Part shown: positions 51,407 through 60,568 of the stretch, piece by piece
Layout: the number at the start of each line of letters is the position of its first letter
Position numbering within the stretch: the first letter of the stretch is position 1
Assembly (NCBI RefSeq): GCF_008386505.1
Contig: NZ_VUNZ01000001.1
Location: 1,977,937 to 2,041,936, forward strand
DNA from: Chryseobacterium sediminis
GTDB lineage: Bacteria; Bacteroidota; Bacteroidia; Flavobacteriales; Weeksellaceae
Length of the DNA: 64,000 nucleotides
Direction of reading: 5' to 3'
Position numbers and translations under genes: made by a program
The notes under the pieces: generated by a model
Seen by the model: the letters and a program-made list of their open reading frames with translations, nothing else
The model's database searches: none
What the model was told of the DNA's origin: nothing

Positions 51407-51952
51407 TTAAAAGTTTTTGTCTTTAAATCCAGGGGCGTTCTGGTCTTTTTCCGAAAGTATGGCATCTTTTTCGTCAACTTTCCAATCAATATCAAGCTCC
51501 GGATCGTTGAACTTTACACTGCCTTCTGATTCTTTGTTATAAAAATTGTCACATTTATAGGAAAATACAGCGTGAGTACTCAATACGGCAAATCCGTGTC
51601 CGAAACCTCTCGGCACATAAAGCTGTAATTTGTTTTCTGCAGTAAGCTCTATTCCGAACCATTCTCCGAAGGTAGGAGAATCTTCTCTAAGATCTACGGC
51701 AACATCCCACACACTGCCTTCCAGACATGACACCAGTTTTGCCTGTGCATGTTCACCTTTCTGAAGATGTAGTCCTCTTAATACTCCATAAGATGATTTG
51801 GAAATATTATCCTGTACAAAGTGGCCATTCATTCCTGTCAATTCCTCGAATTTTTTTTCGTTGAATTTTTCAAAGAAGTAGCCTCTCTCATCTTCAAATA
51901 TGGTAGGCTCTATGATATAGCAATCTTTAAGCGGGGTTTCTTTAATTTTCAT
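51407..51952 (-). CDS. rfbC: dTDP-4-dehydrorhamnose 3,5-epimerase
   Basis: A 181-residue cupin-fold epimerase of dTDP-rhamnose synthesis. H62 (LRGLHLQ), DLREDSPTFGEW, YVPRGFGHGFAVLS and YKCDNFYNKESEG are the family motifs. rfbA, rfbB and rfbD are not in the window, so the pathway must be completed elsewhere or beyond the edge. It is the last gene of the polysaccharide cluster. Confidence 0.94.
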   Translation of the reverse strand: MKIKETPLKDCYIIEPTIFEDERGYFFEKFNEKKFEELTGMNGHFVQDNISKSSYGVLRGLHLQKGEHAQAKLVSCLEGSVWDVAVDLREDSPTFGEWFGIELTAENKLQLYVPRGFGHGFAVLSTHAVFSYKCDNFYNKESEGSVKFNDPELDIDWKVDEKDAILSEKDQNAPGFKDKNF

Positions 51953-51967
51953 AATAGTAGAAAAACT

Positions 51968-52537
51968 CTATTTCAATATGGTTATTATTGTATTCAATAA
52001 AATCTTTATATCATTTTTGAAAGACATATTTTCAAAATAGTCAAGATTCATTTTTACTTTGTTCGGAAATAATATTTCATCATTATATGCCAAAGGATTC
52101 TTCTGACTGTTCAGAAGATTTTCTTCATCTCTGTATTTTATGCTAGCTTCGCAAGTTAACCCTGGTTTTAGTTCCAGAACTTTTCTATCTGCTCCGGTAA
52201 GTTTGTCGTAATACCCTTCGATATCAGGTCTGGGGCCTACAAAACTCATCTCACCCTTTAAAATATTAAACAATTGGGGAAATTCATCAAATTTAAATTT
52301 CCTGAGTGTCTGCCCGATTCTGGAGCATACTCTCTTGTCATCATGAATTGTTTTAAACTTAAATATGGTAAATGGCTTTCCATACTGTCCTATTCTTGTC
52401 TGAAAAAAGATCCCGTTAGAAGATGTATCGAGGCTAGCAATCACAAATAAAATAATCAGTACCGGCATAAGAAAGAGAGTCAATATTACCGCTAAGATAA
52501 AGTCAAAAACAACTTTCCAATATTTATACTGATTCAT
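51968..52537 (-). CDS. Sugar transferase (undecaprenyl-phosphate sugar-1-phosphate transferase type)
   Basis: A 189-residue member of the bacterial sugar transferase family. One N-terminal membrane helix (VVFDFILAVILTLFLMPVLI) is followed by the catalytic core with TIFKFKTIHDDKRV, KFDEFPQLFNILKGEMSFVG and GPRPDIEGYYDKL. Such enzymes attach the first sugar phosphate to the lipid carrier. It belongs to the same family as the 54335-54940 gene, so the locus carries two initiating-type transferases. This one departs more from the usual motifs (for example TIHDD rather than TM.D). Confidence 0.88.
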   Translation of the reverse strand: MNQYKYWKVVFDFILAVILTLFLMPVLIILFVIASLDTSSNGIFFQTRIGQYGKPFTIFKFKTIHDDKRVCSRIGQTLRKFKFDEFPQLFNILKGEMSFVGPRPDIEGYYDKLTGADRKVLELKPGLTCEASIKYRDEENLLNSQKNPLAYNDEILFPNKVKMNLDYFENMSFKNDIKILLNTIITILK

Positions 52538-52551
52538 TCAATTCAATGATA

Positions 52552-53688
52552 TTAAACTCCAAAATAGTTACGGATTACGTTTGCTATTCTTTCTCTGTCA
52601 TTATCTGACAAGTTAGACCCTGATGGAAGACATAGCCCATTATCAAAAAGATTTTCAGAAATTTTTCCTCCGTAATAAGGAGAAGATTCAAAAACCGGCT
52701 GTAGATGCATCGGCTTCCAAAGCGGTCTTGATTCAATATTATCTTCTAAAAATGCAAGTCTCAGGCCTTCTCTGTTTTTTCCTGTAACCTGTGGATCAAC
52801 GATAATGGCAGATAACCAGTGATTTGAATAAAAATCATTTCCAGGCTCTGAAAATACAGTCACTCCTTCAATATTTTTGAAGATATCAAAATAGAAATCA
52901 TGCATTGCTCTACGGGCAGCCACTCTATCTTTAAGTACTTCCATCTGTCCTCTTCCTATCCCTGCAACAATATTGCTCATTCTGTAGTTGAAACCAATAT
53001 GTGAATGCTGATAGTGAGGTGCATTATCTCTTGCCTGAGTAGAAAGGAAAACCGTTTTATCTTTATCTTCCTGAGTATGACAAACCAAAGCTCCTCCTCC
53101 TGAGGTAGTAATAATTTTGTTACCATTAAAGCTTAATACTCCAAAACGTCCGAATGTTCCGCACGCCTGTCCTTTGTAAGTAGAACCAAGAGCTTCTGCA
53201 GCATCTTCTATCACAGGAATCTGGAATTCCTGAGCTATAGCTGAAATTTCATCCATTTTTGCCGGCATGCCATACAGGTGAACGACAATAATTGCTTTGG
53301 GCTCTTTTCCTTTTTGAATTCTGTCTTCAATAGCTTCTTTTAAAGCTTTTGGACACATATTCCAGGTATCTGGTTCGCTGTCTACAAAAACAGGAGTTCC
53401 CCCACAGTAAGCAATAGGATTGGCTGATGCTGAGAAAGTCATTGACTGACAGATAACCTCATCACCATGCTGTACTCCACATTCAATAAGCGCAAGGTGT
53501 AATGCAGCAGTACCTGCCGAAAGAACGGCAACTTTTGCATTTTCACCCAAGAACTGTTCCAGATCTTTTTCAAGTCCATCAACATTAGGGCCCAACGGTG
53601 CTACCCAGTTTTCTTCAAATGCTTCGTTGATGTATTTTTGTTCGTTACCTCCCATATGGGGTGATGATAACCAGATTTTAGTATTCAT
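52552..53688 (-). CDS. DegT/DnrJ/EryC1/StrS family sugar aminotransferase (PglE-like)
   Basis: A 378-residue PLP enzyme that aminates a keto-sugar nucleotide, like PglE in bacillosamine or related pathways. The PLP lysine is K191 (SFNGNKIITTSGGG). SAGTAALHLALI and EDAAEALGSTYKG are conserved motifs. It lies 1 bp before the PglD-like gene's stop, in the classical order acetyltransferase, aminotransferase. No C4,6-dehydratase (PglF) is visible here. Confidence 0.93.
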   Translation of the reverse strand: MNTKIWLSSPHMGGNEQKYINEAFEENWVAPLGPNVDGLEKDLEQFLGENAKVAVLSAGTAALHLALIECGVQHGDEVICQSMTFSASANPIAYCGGTPVFVDSEPDTWNMCPKALKEAIEDRIQKGKEPKAIIVVHLYGMPAKMDEISAIAQEFQIPVIEDAAEALGSTYKGQACGTFGRFGVLSFNGNKIITTSGGGALVCHTQEDKDKTVFLSTQARDNAPHYQHSHIGFNYRMSNIVAGIGRGQMEVLKDRVAARRAMHDFYFDIFKNIEGVTVFSEPGNDFYSNHWLSAIIVDPQVTGKNREGLRLAFLEDNIESRPLWKPMHLQPVFESSPYYGGKISENLFDNGLCLPSGSNLSDNDRERIANVIRNYFGV

Positions 53689-53689
53689 A

Positions 53690-54331
53690 TTATTCGTGGA
53701 ATTTTATTGGTTTGGCTGGTATTCCAACTGCTGTACAGTTGGCGGGAAGACTTTTATAAACTACTGCTCCTGCTCCAACAATAGTATTTTCACCGATCTC
53801 CAGGAGATTTATAATTTTTGCACCTGTACCTACGTAGACTGCTTCATTTACAACTACCTCTCCTGAAATATTAACTGTCGGCATGAATGAAGAATAATTT
53901 TTTATTATAGTATCATGCCCTACCGTACAAGAAAGATTAAGGATTACGAAGTCTTCAATTTCAATATCAACTGTAATAATAACTCCTGCACATATAATAT
54001 TTCCTTTTCCAATTTTGATATTATCCAGTCCAATAATCACTGACGGATGTATTAATGTTGGAAATTCAATATTAGGATTATTGATCCCCTGTATAATCTT
54101 CTTTTTTGTTTTAGGGTCTCCAATTGCTACTGCAATACACAAAGGATGATCTACTTCATTTATTTTTTCAATCTTTCCTAAGTAAGGAACTCCATTAATA
54201 TCATGATCATAATGTTTATCATCATAAAAACCCTGAATTTCAAATTGTTTATCTTTCTGGTTGATATGATCGATCAGCATCTTTACCTCACGTCCAAATC
54301 CTCCTGCACCAATAATTGCTATTTTTTTCAT
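53690..54331 (-). CDS. Sugar O/N-acetyltransferase (PglD/NeuD family)
   Basis: A 213-residue acetyltransferase with a Rossmann-like N-terminal domain (MKKIAIIGAGGFGREVKML) and a C-terminal left-handed beta-helix with hexapeptide turns (IGKGNIICAGVIITVDIEIE). A catalytic-type histidine is in SCTVGHDTIIKNY. The family acetylates amino sugars such as UDP-4-amino sugars (PglD) or sialic acid (NeuD). The adjoining aminotransferase favours the PglD-like reaction. Confidence 0.92.
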   Translation of the reverse strand: MKKIAIIGAGGFGREVKMLIDHINQKDKQFEIQGFYDDKHYDHDINGVPYLGKIEKINEVDHPLCIAVAIGDPKTKKKIIQGINNPNIEFPTLIHPSVIIGLDNIKIGKGNIICAGVIITVDIEIEDFVILNLSCTVGHDTIIKNYSSFMPTVNISGEVVVNEAVYVGTGAKIINLLEIGENTIVGAGAVVYKSLPANCTAVGIPAKPIKFHE

Positions 54332-54334
54332 ATT

Positions 54335-54940
54335 TTAAATATTTCCTTTAAAAGGTTCCATAGTTGCCTGTCCTTCTTGTGAAATGCCTTCTCTTATAAA
54401 AACTTTTTTAGCTGTTAAAAAGAAAATTTTCACGTCTAAGCTTAATGATATATTTTCTACATACCATACATCGTAATCAAATTTTTGATTCCATGATATA
54501 GCATTTCTACCATTTACCTGTGCCCATCCGGTAATTCCTGGTCTTACTTCATGTCTGCGTGCCTGATTTTCATTATACAGTGGCAGATACTGAACCAAAA
54601 GAGGTCTTGGTCCGATAAGGGACATATCCCCTTTGAGTACATTAAGTAATTGTGGAATTTCGTCCAGAGATGTTTTACGGACAAATGCTCCTAGAGCTGT
54701 TAATCTTTCTGCATCTGATAAAAGGTTTCCAGTAGAATCCTTTTTATCATTCATTGTTTTAAACTTTATAATTTTAAATATTCTCCCGTTTTTACCAGGT
54801 CTCTGTTGAAAGAAAAAAGGTTTACCATTATTGGAAAGAAATAATCCAACCATTACGATAAGAAAAATTGGAAGCAGGATGGTAATTCCTATGAGAGCAA
54901 CTACAAAGTCGAAAATCCTCTTTAAATAATTTTTGTACAT
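54335..54940 (-). CDS. Sugar transferase (PglC-like)
   Basis: A 201-residue initiating phosphoglycosyl transferase. The re-entrant membrane helix is at the N-terminus ([20 protein letters not shown]). Catalytic motifs are [35 protein letters not shown] and [15 protein letters not shown], with the Asp-Glu pair in LDEIP. With the PglD- and PglE-like genes it forms the pglE-pglD-pglC order known from bacillosamine loci, so it probably transfers a diamino-type sugar phosphate to undecaprenyl phosphate. Confidence 0.93.
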   Translation of the reverse strand: MYKNYLKRIFDFVVALIGITILLPIFLIVMVGLFLSNNGKPFFFQQRPGKNGRIFKIIKFKTMNDKKDSTGNLLSDAERLTALGAFVRKTSLDEIPQLLNVLKGDMSLIGPRPLLVQYLPLYNENQARRHEVRPGITGWAQVNGRNAISWNQKFDYDVWYVENISLSLDVKIFFLTAKKVFIREGISQEGQATMEPFKGNI

Positions 54941-54991
54941 TTTTAGAAATTTGGTGTATCAATCATCATATGCTTTTTATAAATATCTTTT

Positions 54992-56170
54992 TTAAATTTC
55001 CTGTGTTTTTGCCGTATAACCAATACCTATAATCATTGAGCTAAAGTACAAAAATTCCGGTATATTGAAAAGATTACAAGAAGTCTGTACTAAAGTAAAG
55101 TATTGCAAAAATAACGCAAAAATAAGTTTATAGTATATATTTCCCGTTTGAATTTTCCAAAATAAAGCAGCATTTTTTACAACGGGCCAAAACTTTAAGA
55201 AATAAACAATCAGTCCTAAAATACCAGTACCCATTAAAAGCTCTAAAAAGATGTTATGTGGATGAACGCCGTCCTCAAATAATATCCTTCCTCCCAATAA
55301 ACGATTTGAATTAAATATTTCTATAGCTTTATTATATAGTGGTTCTCTGCTAGATGTATCTCCATGCGCTATCCATTTATACATTCTATTAAAACTTGTT
55401 ATAGCTCCATTACCATATTGCTCATGAAGAATAATCAGTCCTATAAACAGCATAATGGAAATGAGAGCATAGAAAATATATTTTTTATTCCCTTTTAAAA
55501 TAATCATGTATAAAGAACATACAGAAATAGCTACAATTGGGCTTCTCGCCATAGACTGTATAACATTAAAAAGGCCTAAGAAAAGGCAAAAGAACAGAAA
55601 ATAGGTTTTATAATCTTCTCTGCAAAACAACAGCAAAAATAATGATATGATAAACAATGAAGCTCCTATATGACCATACATTATGTAATAGGTACTAAAA
55701 ATATGGTCTAATTTTATATAGCCGTATATATAATTTATGACAAGAAGACCACAGAGAATACTAACACTATATTTTGCTATACTTTTAAAATCTACTGTAC
55801 GGTAGTTGATGCATAATAATGCAATGCTGGGTAAAAGTATCATACATAAGATTCTAAAAATATCTTCATTCCTTGATAATAATACTTCCTGATTAAACGA
55901 ATAATTATTAAAAGAGTAAATAAGCTTGATGATGTAAAAAATCCAGAACCCAACAAGGCTTATTATTGAAATATTTTTAAAACTGATATTTTTTCTTTCT
56001 CTATATATTATCAACAAAGAGAAAACAATGATCAAGATCCGATATGGTATAGAAAAATTCCTGGGGCTCATCTCCAAAGGTTTTGCAAAAGAAATGGCAA
56101 TAGTATTTCCCACCATAACTGATAACAGGAATAGCTTATAGATGAAATTATTATTAATCGTAATTTTCAA
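54992..56170 (-). CDS. O-antigen ligase/polymerase family membrane protein
   Basis: A 392-residue inner-membrane protein with 10-12 hydrophobic segments. A periplasmic loop contains HPHNIFLELLMGTGILGLIV, the WaaL/Wzy_C-type pattern with the conserved histidine. WaaL-like ligases join O-antigen to lipid A core, and Wzy-type members polymerise repeat units. The second polymerase-like gene at 61713 makes one role each possible. Which is which cannot be settled by sequence. Confidence 0.85.
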   Translation of the reverse strand: MKITINNNFIYKLFLLSVMVGNTIAISFAKPLEMSPRNFSIPYRILIIVFSLLIIYRERKNISFKNISIISLVGFWIFYIIKLIYSFNNYSFNQEVLLSRNEDIFRILCMILLPSIALLCINYRTVDFKSIAKYSVSILCGLLVINYIYGYIKLDHIFSTYYIMYGHIGASLFIISLFLLLFCREDYKTYFLFFCLFLGLFNVIQSMARSPIVAISVCSLYMIILKGNKKYIFYALISIMLFIGLIILHEQYGNGAITSFNRMYKWIAHGDTSSREPLYNKAIEIFNSNRLLGGRILFEDGVHPHNIFLELLMGTGILGLIVYFLKFWPVVKNAALFWKIQTGNIYYKLIFALFLQYFTLVQTSCNLFNIPEFLYFSSMIIGIGYTAKTQEI

Positions 56171-56204
56171 AATAAAGCCTATTTTTTATTTCACCAGTGC
56201 AAAG

Positions 56205-57437
56205 CTACTTCTTTTGCTTTACAGAATGAGATAAAATAGCATCTATATATTTTTTCCCCAACACCGGATACGTTCTGTTTTTAAAAATCCATTTTCTGCC
56301 TTTACTTCCGATTTCAATTCTTTCTTCCGGACTCATATTGGCATAATATAAAATTGTATTTTTGATATCTTCTGCAGATGTACTGTTGATAAACTTGCCA
56401 CATTCTGCCTCATTAATCATAGAAGGATATCCAGTGTACGAAGCAATAATTGGTTTGCCAGCCAGCATATATTCTACCACTTTATTCATAGACTGCCCAT
56501 AGTCCCATACTTTTGAATCTTTTGTGGATAAGTATAGAATATCACAAACCTGAAGAAAATATTTAACCTCATTCTGTTGAATTCTCTGTAGGAATGTGAC
56601 ATTTGAACAATCTTTCAGCTGTTCTTCATAGGATGTTCTCAAATCTCCGCTTCCCACAAGTACAAAATGAGTGTTACGATCCCCCTTCATCATTTGTATT
56701 GCTTCAATAAAAGGCTCCAATGCATTGGTAACTCCCATACTCCCTGCGTACCCAACAATTACTTTACCTGAAGGTACTATTTCTAAAAATGGATTTTTCT
56801 CTTTCAAGAAATCTTCAGAATAATTTTCAGGATCAAATCCCAATGGAGAACAATGAAAAGGTTTTTTATATCCTAATATTTCTTCTACATGTAAATCCAG
56901 CCTTGGCATTGTACCGGCAACCAAATCAGCTTTTTTGTACCCAAACTTTTCTATAAATCCTATCAGTAAAACTAGAGGATGCCATTTTGAAAAACCTGCT
57001 TCCTCTGTCATTGTTAAAGGCCAGATATCACGAATTTCAAAAACTAAGAAACTTCCAAACTTCTTTTTCAGATAATAACCATATATAATCGTAAAAATAG
57101 AAAGTGATGAAATAATAACGGCATCTGGTTTTTCCATATTGGAAAGTTTCATCAAAAACAGCTTTCTTTCAAAATCAAGCCAGGATAAAATTCTGTCTAT
57201 AGAGGCGGTTCTAGTATATTTTTTTGTTTTAATCCATCTTATAGCGACACCATCCTGCTCTTCATCATTATATATTTTATCGGTTTCGGGACAATTTGTA
57301 AAATGATTTGCATCTGATGTTATTAATAAAGCTTCGTTTCCCATTTTTTTAAACTCTCTCGCCAGATAAAATAAGCGTGACGGGGCTTTTGCATATTGAG
57401 GTGGTGAAGCATATTTTGAAATTAACCAGATATTCAT
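56205..57437 (-). CDS. Glycosyltransferase family 4 (WbuB-like)
   Basis: A 410-residue GT-B retaining glycosyltransferase. N-terminal ISKYASPPQYAKAPSRLFYLA resembles WbuB-type enzymes. The donor-binding half shows IVGYAGSMGVTNALEP and EYMLAGKPIIASYTGYP with the acidic pair motif (EA..G) around INEAECGKF. It adds a sugar to the growing lipid-linked oligosaccharide. Donor and acceptor are unknown. It lies between the 57451 gene and the ligase gene. Confidence 0.9.
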   Translation of the reverse strand: MNIWLISKYASPPQYAKAPSRLFYLAREFKKMGNEALLITSDANHFTNCPETDKIYNDEEQDGVAIRWIKTKKYTRTASIDRILSWLDFERKLFLMKLSNMEKPDAVIISSLSIFTIIYGYYLKKKFGSFLVFEIRDIWPLTMTEEAGFSKWHPLVLLIGFIEKFGYKKADLVAGTMPRLDLHVEEILGYKKPFHCSPLGFDPENYSEDFLKEKNPFLEIVPSGKVIVGYAGSMGVTNALEPFIEAIQMMKGDRNTHFVLVGSGDLRTSYEEQLKDCSNVTFLQRIQQNEVKYFLQVCDILYLSTKDSKVWDYGQSMNKVVEYMLAGKPIIASYTGYPSMINEAECGKFINSTSAEDIKNTILYYANMSPEERIEIGSKGRKWIFKNRTYPVLGKKYIDAILSHSVKQKK

Positions 57438-57450
57438 TGGTATTTATGTG

Positions 57451-58695
57451 TTATTTTAAATTTACAATTTCTTGAAAATACCCTTTATTATCATTGATAT
57501 AAGGATTTTGATTGGAATAATAAGAGTATTTAAGTGCAATCTTATCATACATCATATTTACCTCATTTGTATTCAGCATCTTCCACCATCCATAAAAAAT
57601 ATGGCTATAATCCTCAGATGGCAACAATCCCTTTTCTCCTTTTTTAAGGTTACTTCTAAAATTGCTATTATTTCCATCTACAAAATTATTGAAAGCATAA
57701 GTTCCATCTTTAGGATTATACATTGCAATATTGTTCAGTAATTGCCTTGAAAGCAACGCATTAAGTTTATCTAAATACTGAAATTTTGTAATATCAGATT
57801 GAAATGCTAATTTCAGAATATGGAGATAAGCCGGCATTCGAGAAAAATGAGATGCATCCCAATTAACACTTTGATTCTTTTTTAAGACCACATCTTGAAA
57901 ATTGGGGTGATCTTTCCAGACATTAGGCTGCAAATACCATACATTATCCTGGAATACTACTTTTTTCTGCATTACCTGATAAAAGGAGTTTCTAATGTTT
58001 ATCAAATCCCTAGTAGCAGTAAATGACATATCTTTCTCTATAAGGGAAAGACTAACTCCTGTTGCCATAATATAAAACTCAAGATCAGTAAATGCACTAT
58101 AATAGCTCATATCACCGTTATACTCACCAGTCAGCAGATACTGTACTCTTTGCTTTACTCCATAGAATTTCTTTGATTCTGCATCCCAAATATTTGCATA
58201 GGTATTATTCCAATAGTTTAATATTTCTTTTTTGATGAAATTAAACATCTTTGTCTTTTCTGCATCACCACGTATTCCGCTTCTTCTCAGATATTCAGAA
58301 ACTGTGAAATAGAAAGTTCTTTTACTTAAATCGTCTACATCTGATCTGTTTTTTATGATAAGCAGTCTATCGTAGGTAAAAAGTGTCTGCAGTTCTTTTA
58401 TGATTGTCTGATTCTTTGTATCGTAAGCGTATTGTATCGGAATATATAAAAAAGCTGCACAGTCATAAACGGCATTCGGCCAATTCGCCATTTTTGTTTC
58501 GGAAGCAAAGATATCATCATAATGATTGATCAGACTAACAATTTCTGTAGTTTTCAGATTTTGTTGTCTGAACACAGGCTCAACCGATATTAAAGATGTT
58601 TTGCTTACAGATGCCTGTACCATCGGGCAAATGCTGATGGTACAAAACAAATAAATAAAAATAAACCTCAGTTTATAAATTAATAAATTTTTCAT
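57451..58695 (-). CDS. Unrecognised secreted protein in the polysaccharide locus
   Basis: A 414-residue protein whose N-terminus looks like a signal peptide (IFIYLFCTISICPMVQAS). The mature part is largely helical, with repeated Tyr/Trp/Asn motifs (IKKEILNYWNNTYANIWDAE, WYLQPNVWKDHPNFQDV, WDASHFSRMPAYLHIL). Helix-rich exported proteins of this kind could form an alpha/alpha-toroid like polysaccharide lyases or glycoside hydrolases. I do not recognise a catalytic motif. Its position suggests it trims or modifies the polysaccharide. Confidence 0.65.
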   Translation of the reverse strand: MKNLLIYKLRFIFIYLFCTISICPMVQASVSKTSLISVEPVFRQQNLKTTEIVSLINHYDDIFASETKMANWPNAVYDCAAFLYIPIQYAYDTKNQTIIKELQTLFTYDRLLIIKNRSDVDDLSKRTFYFTVSEYLRRSGIRGDAEKTKMFNFIKKEILNYWNNTYANIWDAESKKFYGVKQRVQYLLTGEYNGDMSYYSAFTDLEFYIMATGVSLSLIEKDMSFTATRDLINIRNSFYQVMQKKVVFQDNVWYLQPNVWKDHPNFQDVVLKKNQSVNWDASHFSRMPAYLHILKLAFQSDITKFQYLDKLNALLSRQLLNNIAMYNPKDGTYAFNNFVDGNNSNFRSNLKKGEKGLLPSEDYSHIFYGWWKMLNTNEVNMMYDKIALKYSYYSNQNPYINDNKGYFQEIVNLK

Positions 58696-58725
58696 CTATA
58701 AGTAGGCATTTACAATTAGATTCAA

Positions 58726-60555
58726 TTATTGCTTATACAATTTTGGAATATTGTTAACTATTTTTATCACGCGTTCAAAATCCAATCCTAAAGTATCAAG
58801 ATACCATCTGATATTCTGATAACGTGGTGCATTCTCTATTTCGACAAGCTCTAAAGCTCTTTCTCTTGTCATTTGTCCTTCTCTAATCTGATTACTTCTA
58901 AATGTATCATGTTCTGTAAAACCCGCTACAGTATAATATACATAATTATAAAAAGCCGCTGTACCATCTCCAATTCTCCAGGTAGTAGTAGTATCTATCG
59001 CTTTTTCCCAATCATAATGATTTAAAAGAGTATCATCTACCTGCTCTTCATCCCATCTCCAGTAATCAAAAATATGGTAATAATCCTGTTTATCAGTAAA
59101 ACTACGGTAGTATTCTCCTGAAAGAGTATCCCAGAGTGAGCTATTGAAATATCCAGGACTCTGCATCATCGCTCTGAATCGTTTAGAATGGTATCTCAGC
59201 TGTTTCATAGCACCATGGCTGTACACTCTTTTTTCTTCAAAATCAGGTTCAATATCTAAAAATCCTGTTTTAAAGTGAGTTACTTCCAAAGGATTTACTC
59301 CCCAAAGATTAAGATTGATTCCTGTTTGTTTCTTGATATCTTCTACATATCTGAAGAAATGCTTATCTCCTGCAGTGAGCATCGCCATCATCCCCAAATG
59401 TGGAGCTTTAAGCCAAGCTTCAAGATTCATTCTTATATTTTTTCTTTTGAGTGAGATATCGGCTGCCACAATAATATTTTCTACCCCAAGATCTGCACAC
59501 ATGCGGCTGATATTTCTTCGGCCAAGATCGGTTACCATTCCCCAATCATAGGTATAAGTAACCGGTTTCATTTCCAGCTCTTTTACAATAAGGTGTAATC
59601 CGTAACAGCTATCTCTACCTCCTGAAAAAGGAACAATACAATCTAATTCTTTTCCTTTTCTTCTGTATGGCTCAACCAATTTAAATAATTCTTCTTTCGG
59701 TTTGGGATTATTTCTTGGTTTATAATTTTTGCAATAATTGCATACTCCGGCATCATCAAACTTTATAAAAGGCATTGTTTCCGGCAGTATACATTTTGTA
59801 CATCTCTTAATGCTTATTTTTTTATATTCCAGTAGGCCTTCTTCAATAGTATTAAATTTAAATTCAGGAATTAAATTTTCTACTCTGCTTTTTTCGTCTA
59901 CAATATTCAGCTTTTCTTCTGAAACAGGAATATCAAGAATCATAGCTTCATCTTTTATCTGGCTAATATTCTCGCATCCAATAATTTTAAGTCCGTAATT
60001 TTCTGAAGCAAAATAAGTTTTATCCTCATTGTAACCTACATATAAGCTTCCATTATTGGAGAAAAGAAGCAGTTTTCCTTTTTCCGGTAACACAAGAGCA
60101 CATGCAATAACTCCTTTACATAGAGAAAGTATTTCTTTAGGAAGATTTTCAATTTTATTCTCCGTATTACTAAGAAATTCTTCTGCAATGGCTACAATAG
60201 CTTCAGAATCAATTTTCAGTTGTCTAGTTACTGATAATTTACTCCAAACTTCTTCTTCGTTTACAATGATACCATTATGTATAGCACATATATTTCCTCT
60301 CACCACTGGCTGATTATCTCCAAGACCATTGGTGATTAACCTACTGTGTCCTAATACAATATTATTATTATACGGCTGTACTTTATTCAGTAATTTTTCA
60401 ATACTATAATCTGCTCTGTTTACCTTATAGTGATTATTTTGATAATAGATCAAACCACTGGAGTCTACTCCTCTTTGTTCGGAATGTTTTACCAGGGTTT
60501 GAAACTTCTGTTTGTTTATATGAGTCTTTGATACGACTCCAAAAATTCCACACAT
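58726..60555 (-). CDS. N-acetyl sugar amidotransferase fused to a class II glutaminase domain
   Basis: A 609-residue two-domain protein. Residues 1-230 form an N-terminal-nucleophile glutaminase: C2 (MCGIFGVV), GHSR (69-72), HNG (93-95). From about 250 the protein matches the WbpG/PseA-type N-acetyl sugar amidotransferase: zinc-site cysteines C252, C255, C272, C275 (CTKC...CNYC), and the ATP pyrophosphatase loop SGGRDS (311-316). The usual family member is near 380 residues and receives ammonia from a separate HisH-like glutaminase. Here the ammonia source is built in. The enzyme probably converts an N-acetyl sugar to an acetamidino sugar. Confidence 0.9.
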   Translation of the reverse strand: MCGIFGVVSKTHINKQKFQTLVKHSEQRGVDSSGLIYYQNNHYKVNRADYSIEKLLNKVQPYNNNIVLGHSRLITNGLGDNQPVVRGNICAIHNGIIVNEEEVWSKLSVTRQLKIDSEAIVAIAEEFLSNTENKIENLPKEILSLCKGVIACALVLPEKGKLLLFSNNGSLYVGYNEDKTYFASENYGLKIIGCENISQIKDEAMILDIPVSEEKLNIVDEKSRVENLIPEFKFNTIEEGLLEYKKISIKRCTKCILPETMPFIKFDDAGVCNYCKNYKPRNNPKPKEELFKLVEPYRRKGKELDCIVPFSGGRDSCYGLHLIVKELEMKPVTYTYDWGMVTDLGRRNISRMCADLGVENIIVAADISLKRKNIRMNLEAWLKAPHLGMMAMLTAGDKHFFRYVEDIKKQTGINLNLWGVNPLEVTHFKTGFLDIEPDFEEKRVYSHGAMKQLRYHSKRFRAMMQSPGYFNSSLWDTLSGEYYRSFTDKQDYYHIFDYWRWDEEQVDDTLLNHYDWEKAIDTTTTWRIGDGTAAFYNYVYYTVAGFTEHDTFRSNQIREGQMTRERALELVEIENAPRYQNIRWYLDTLGLDFERVIKIVNNIPKLYKQ

Positions 60556-60568
60556 TTGTCTTTATTTT

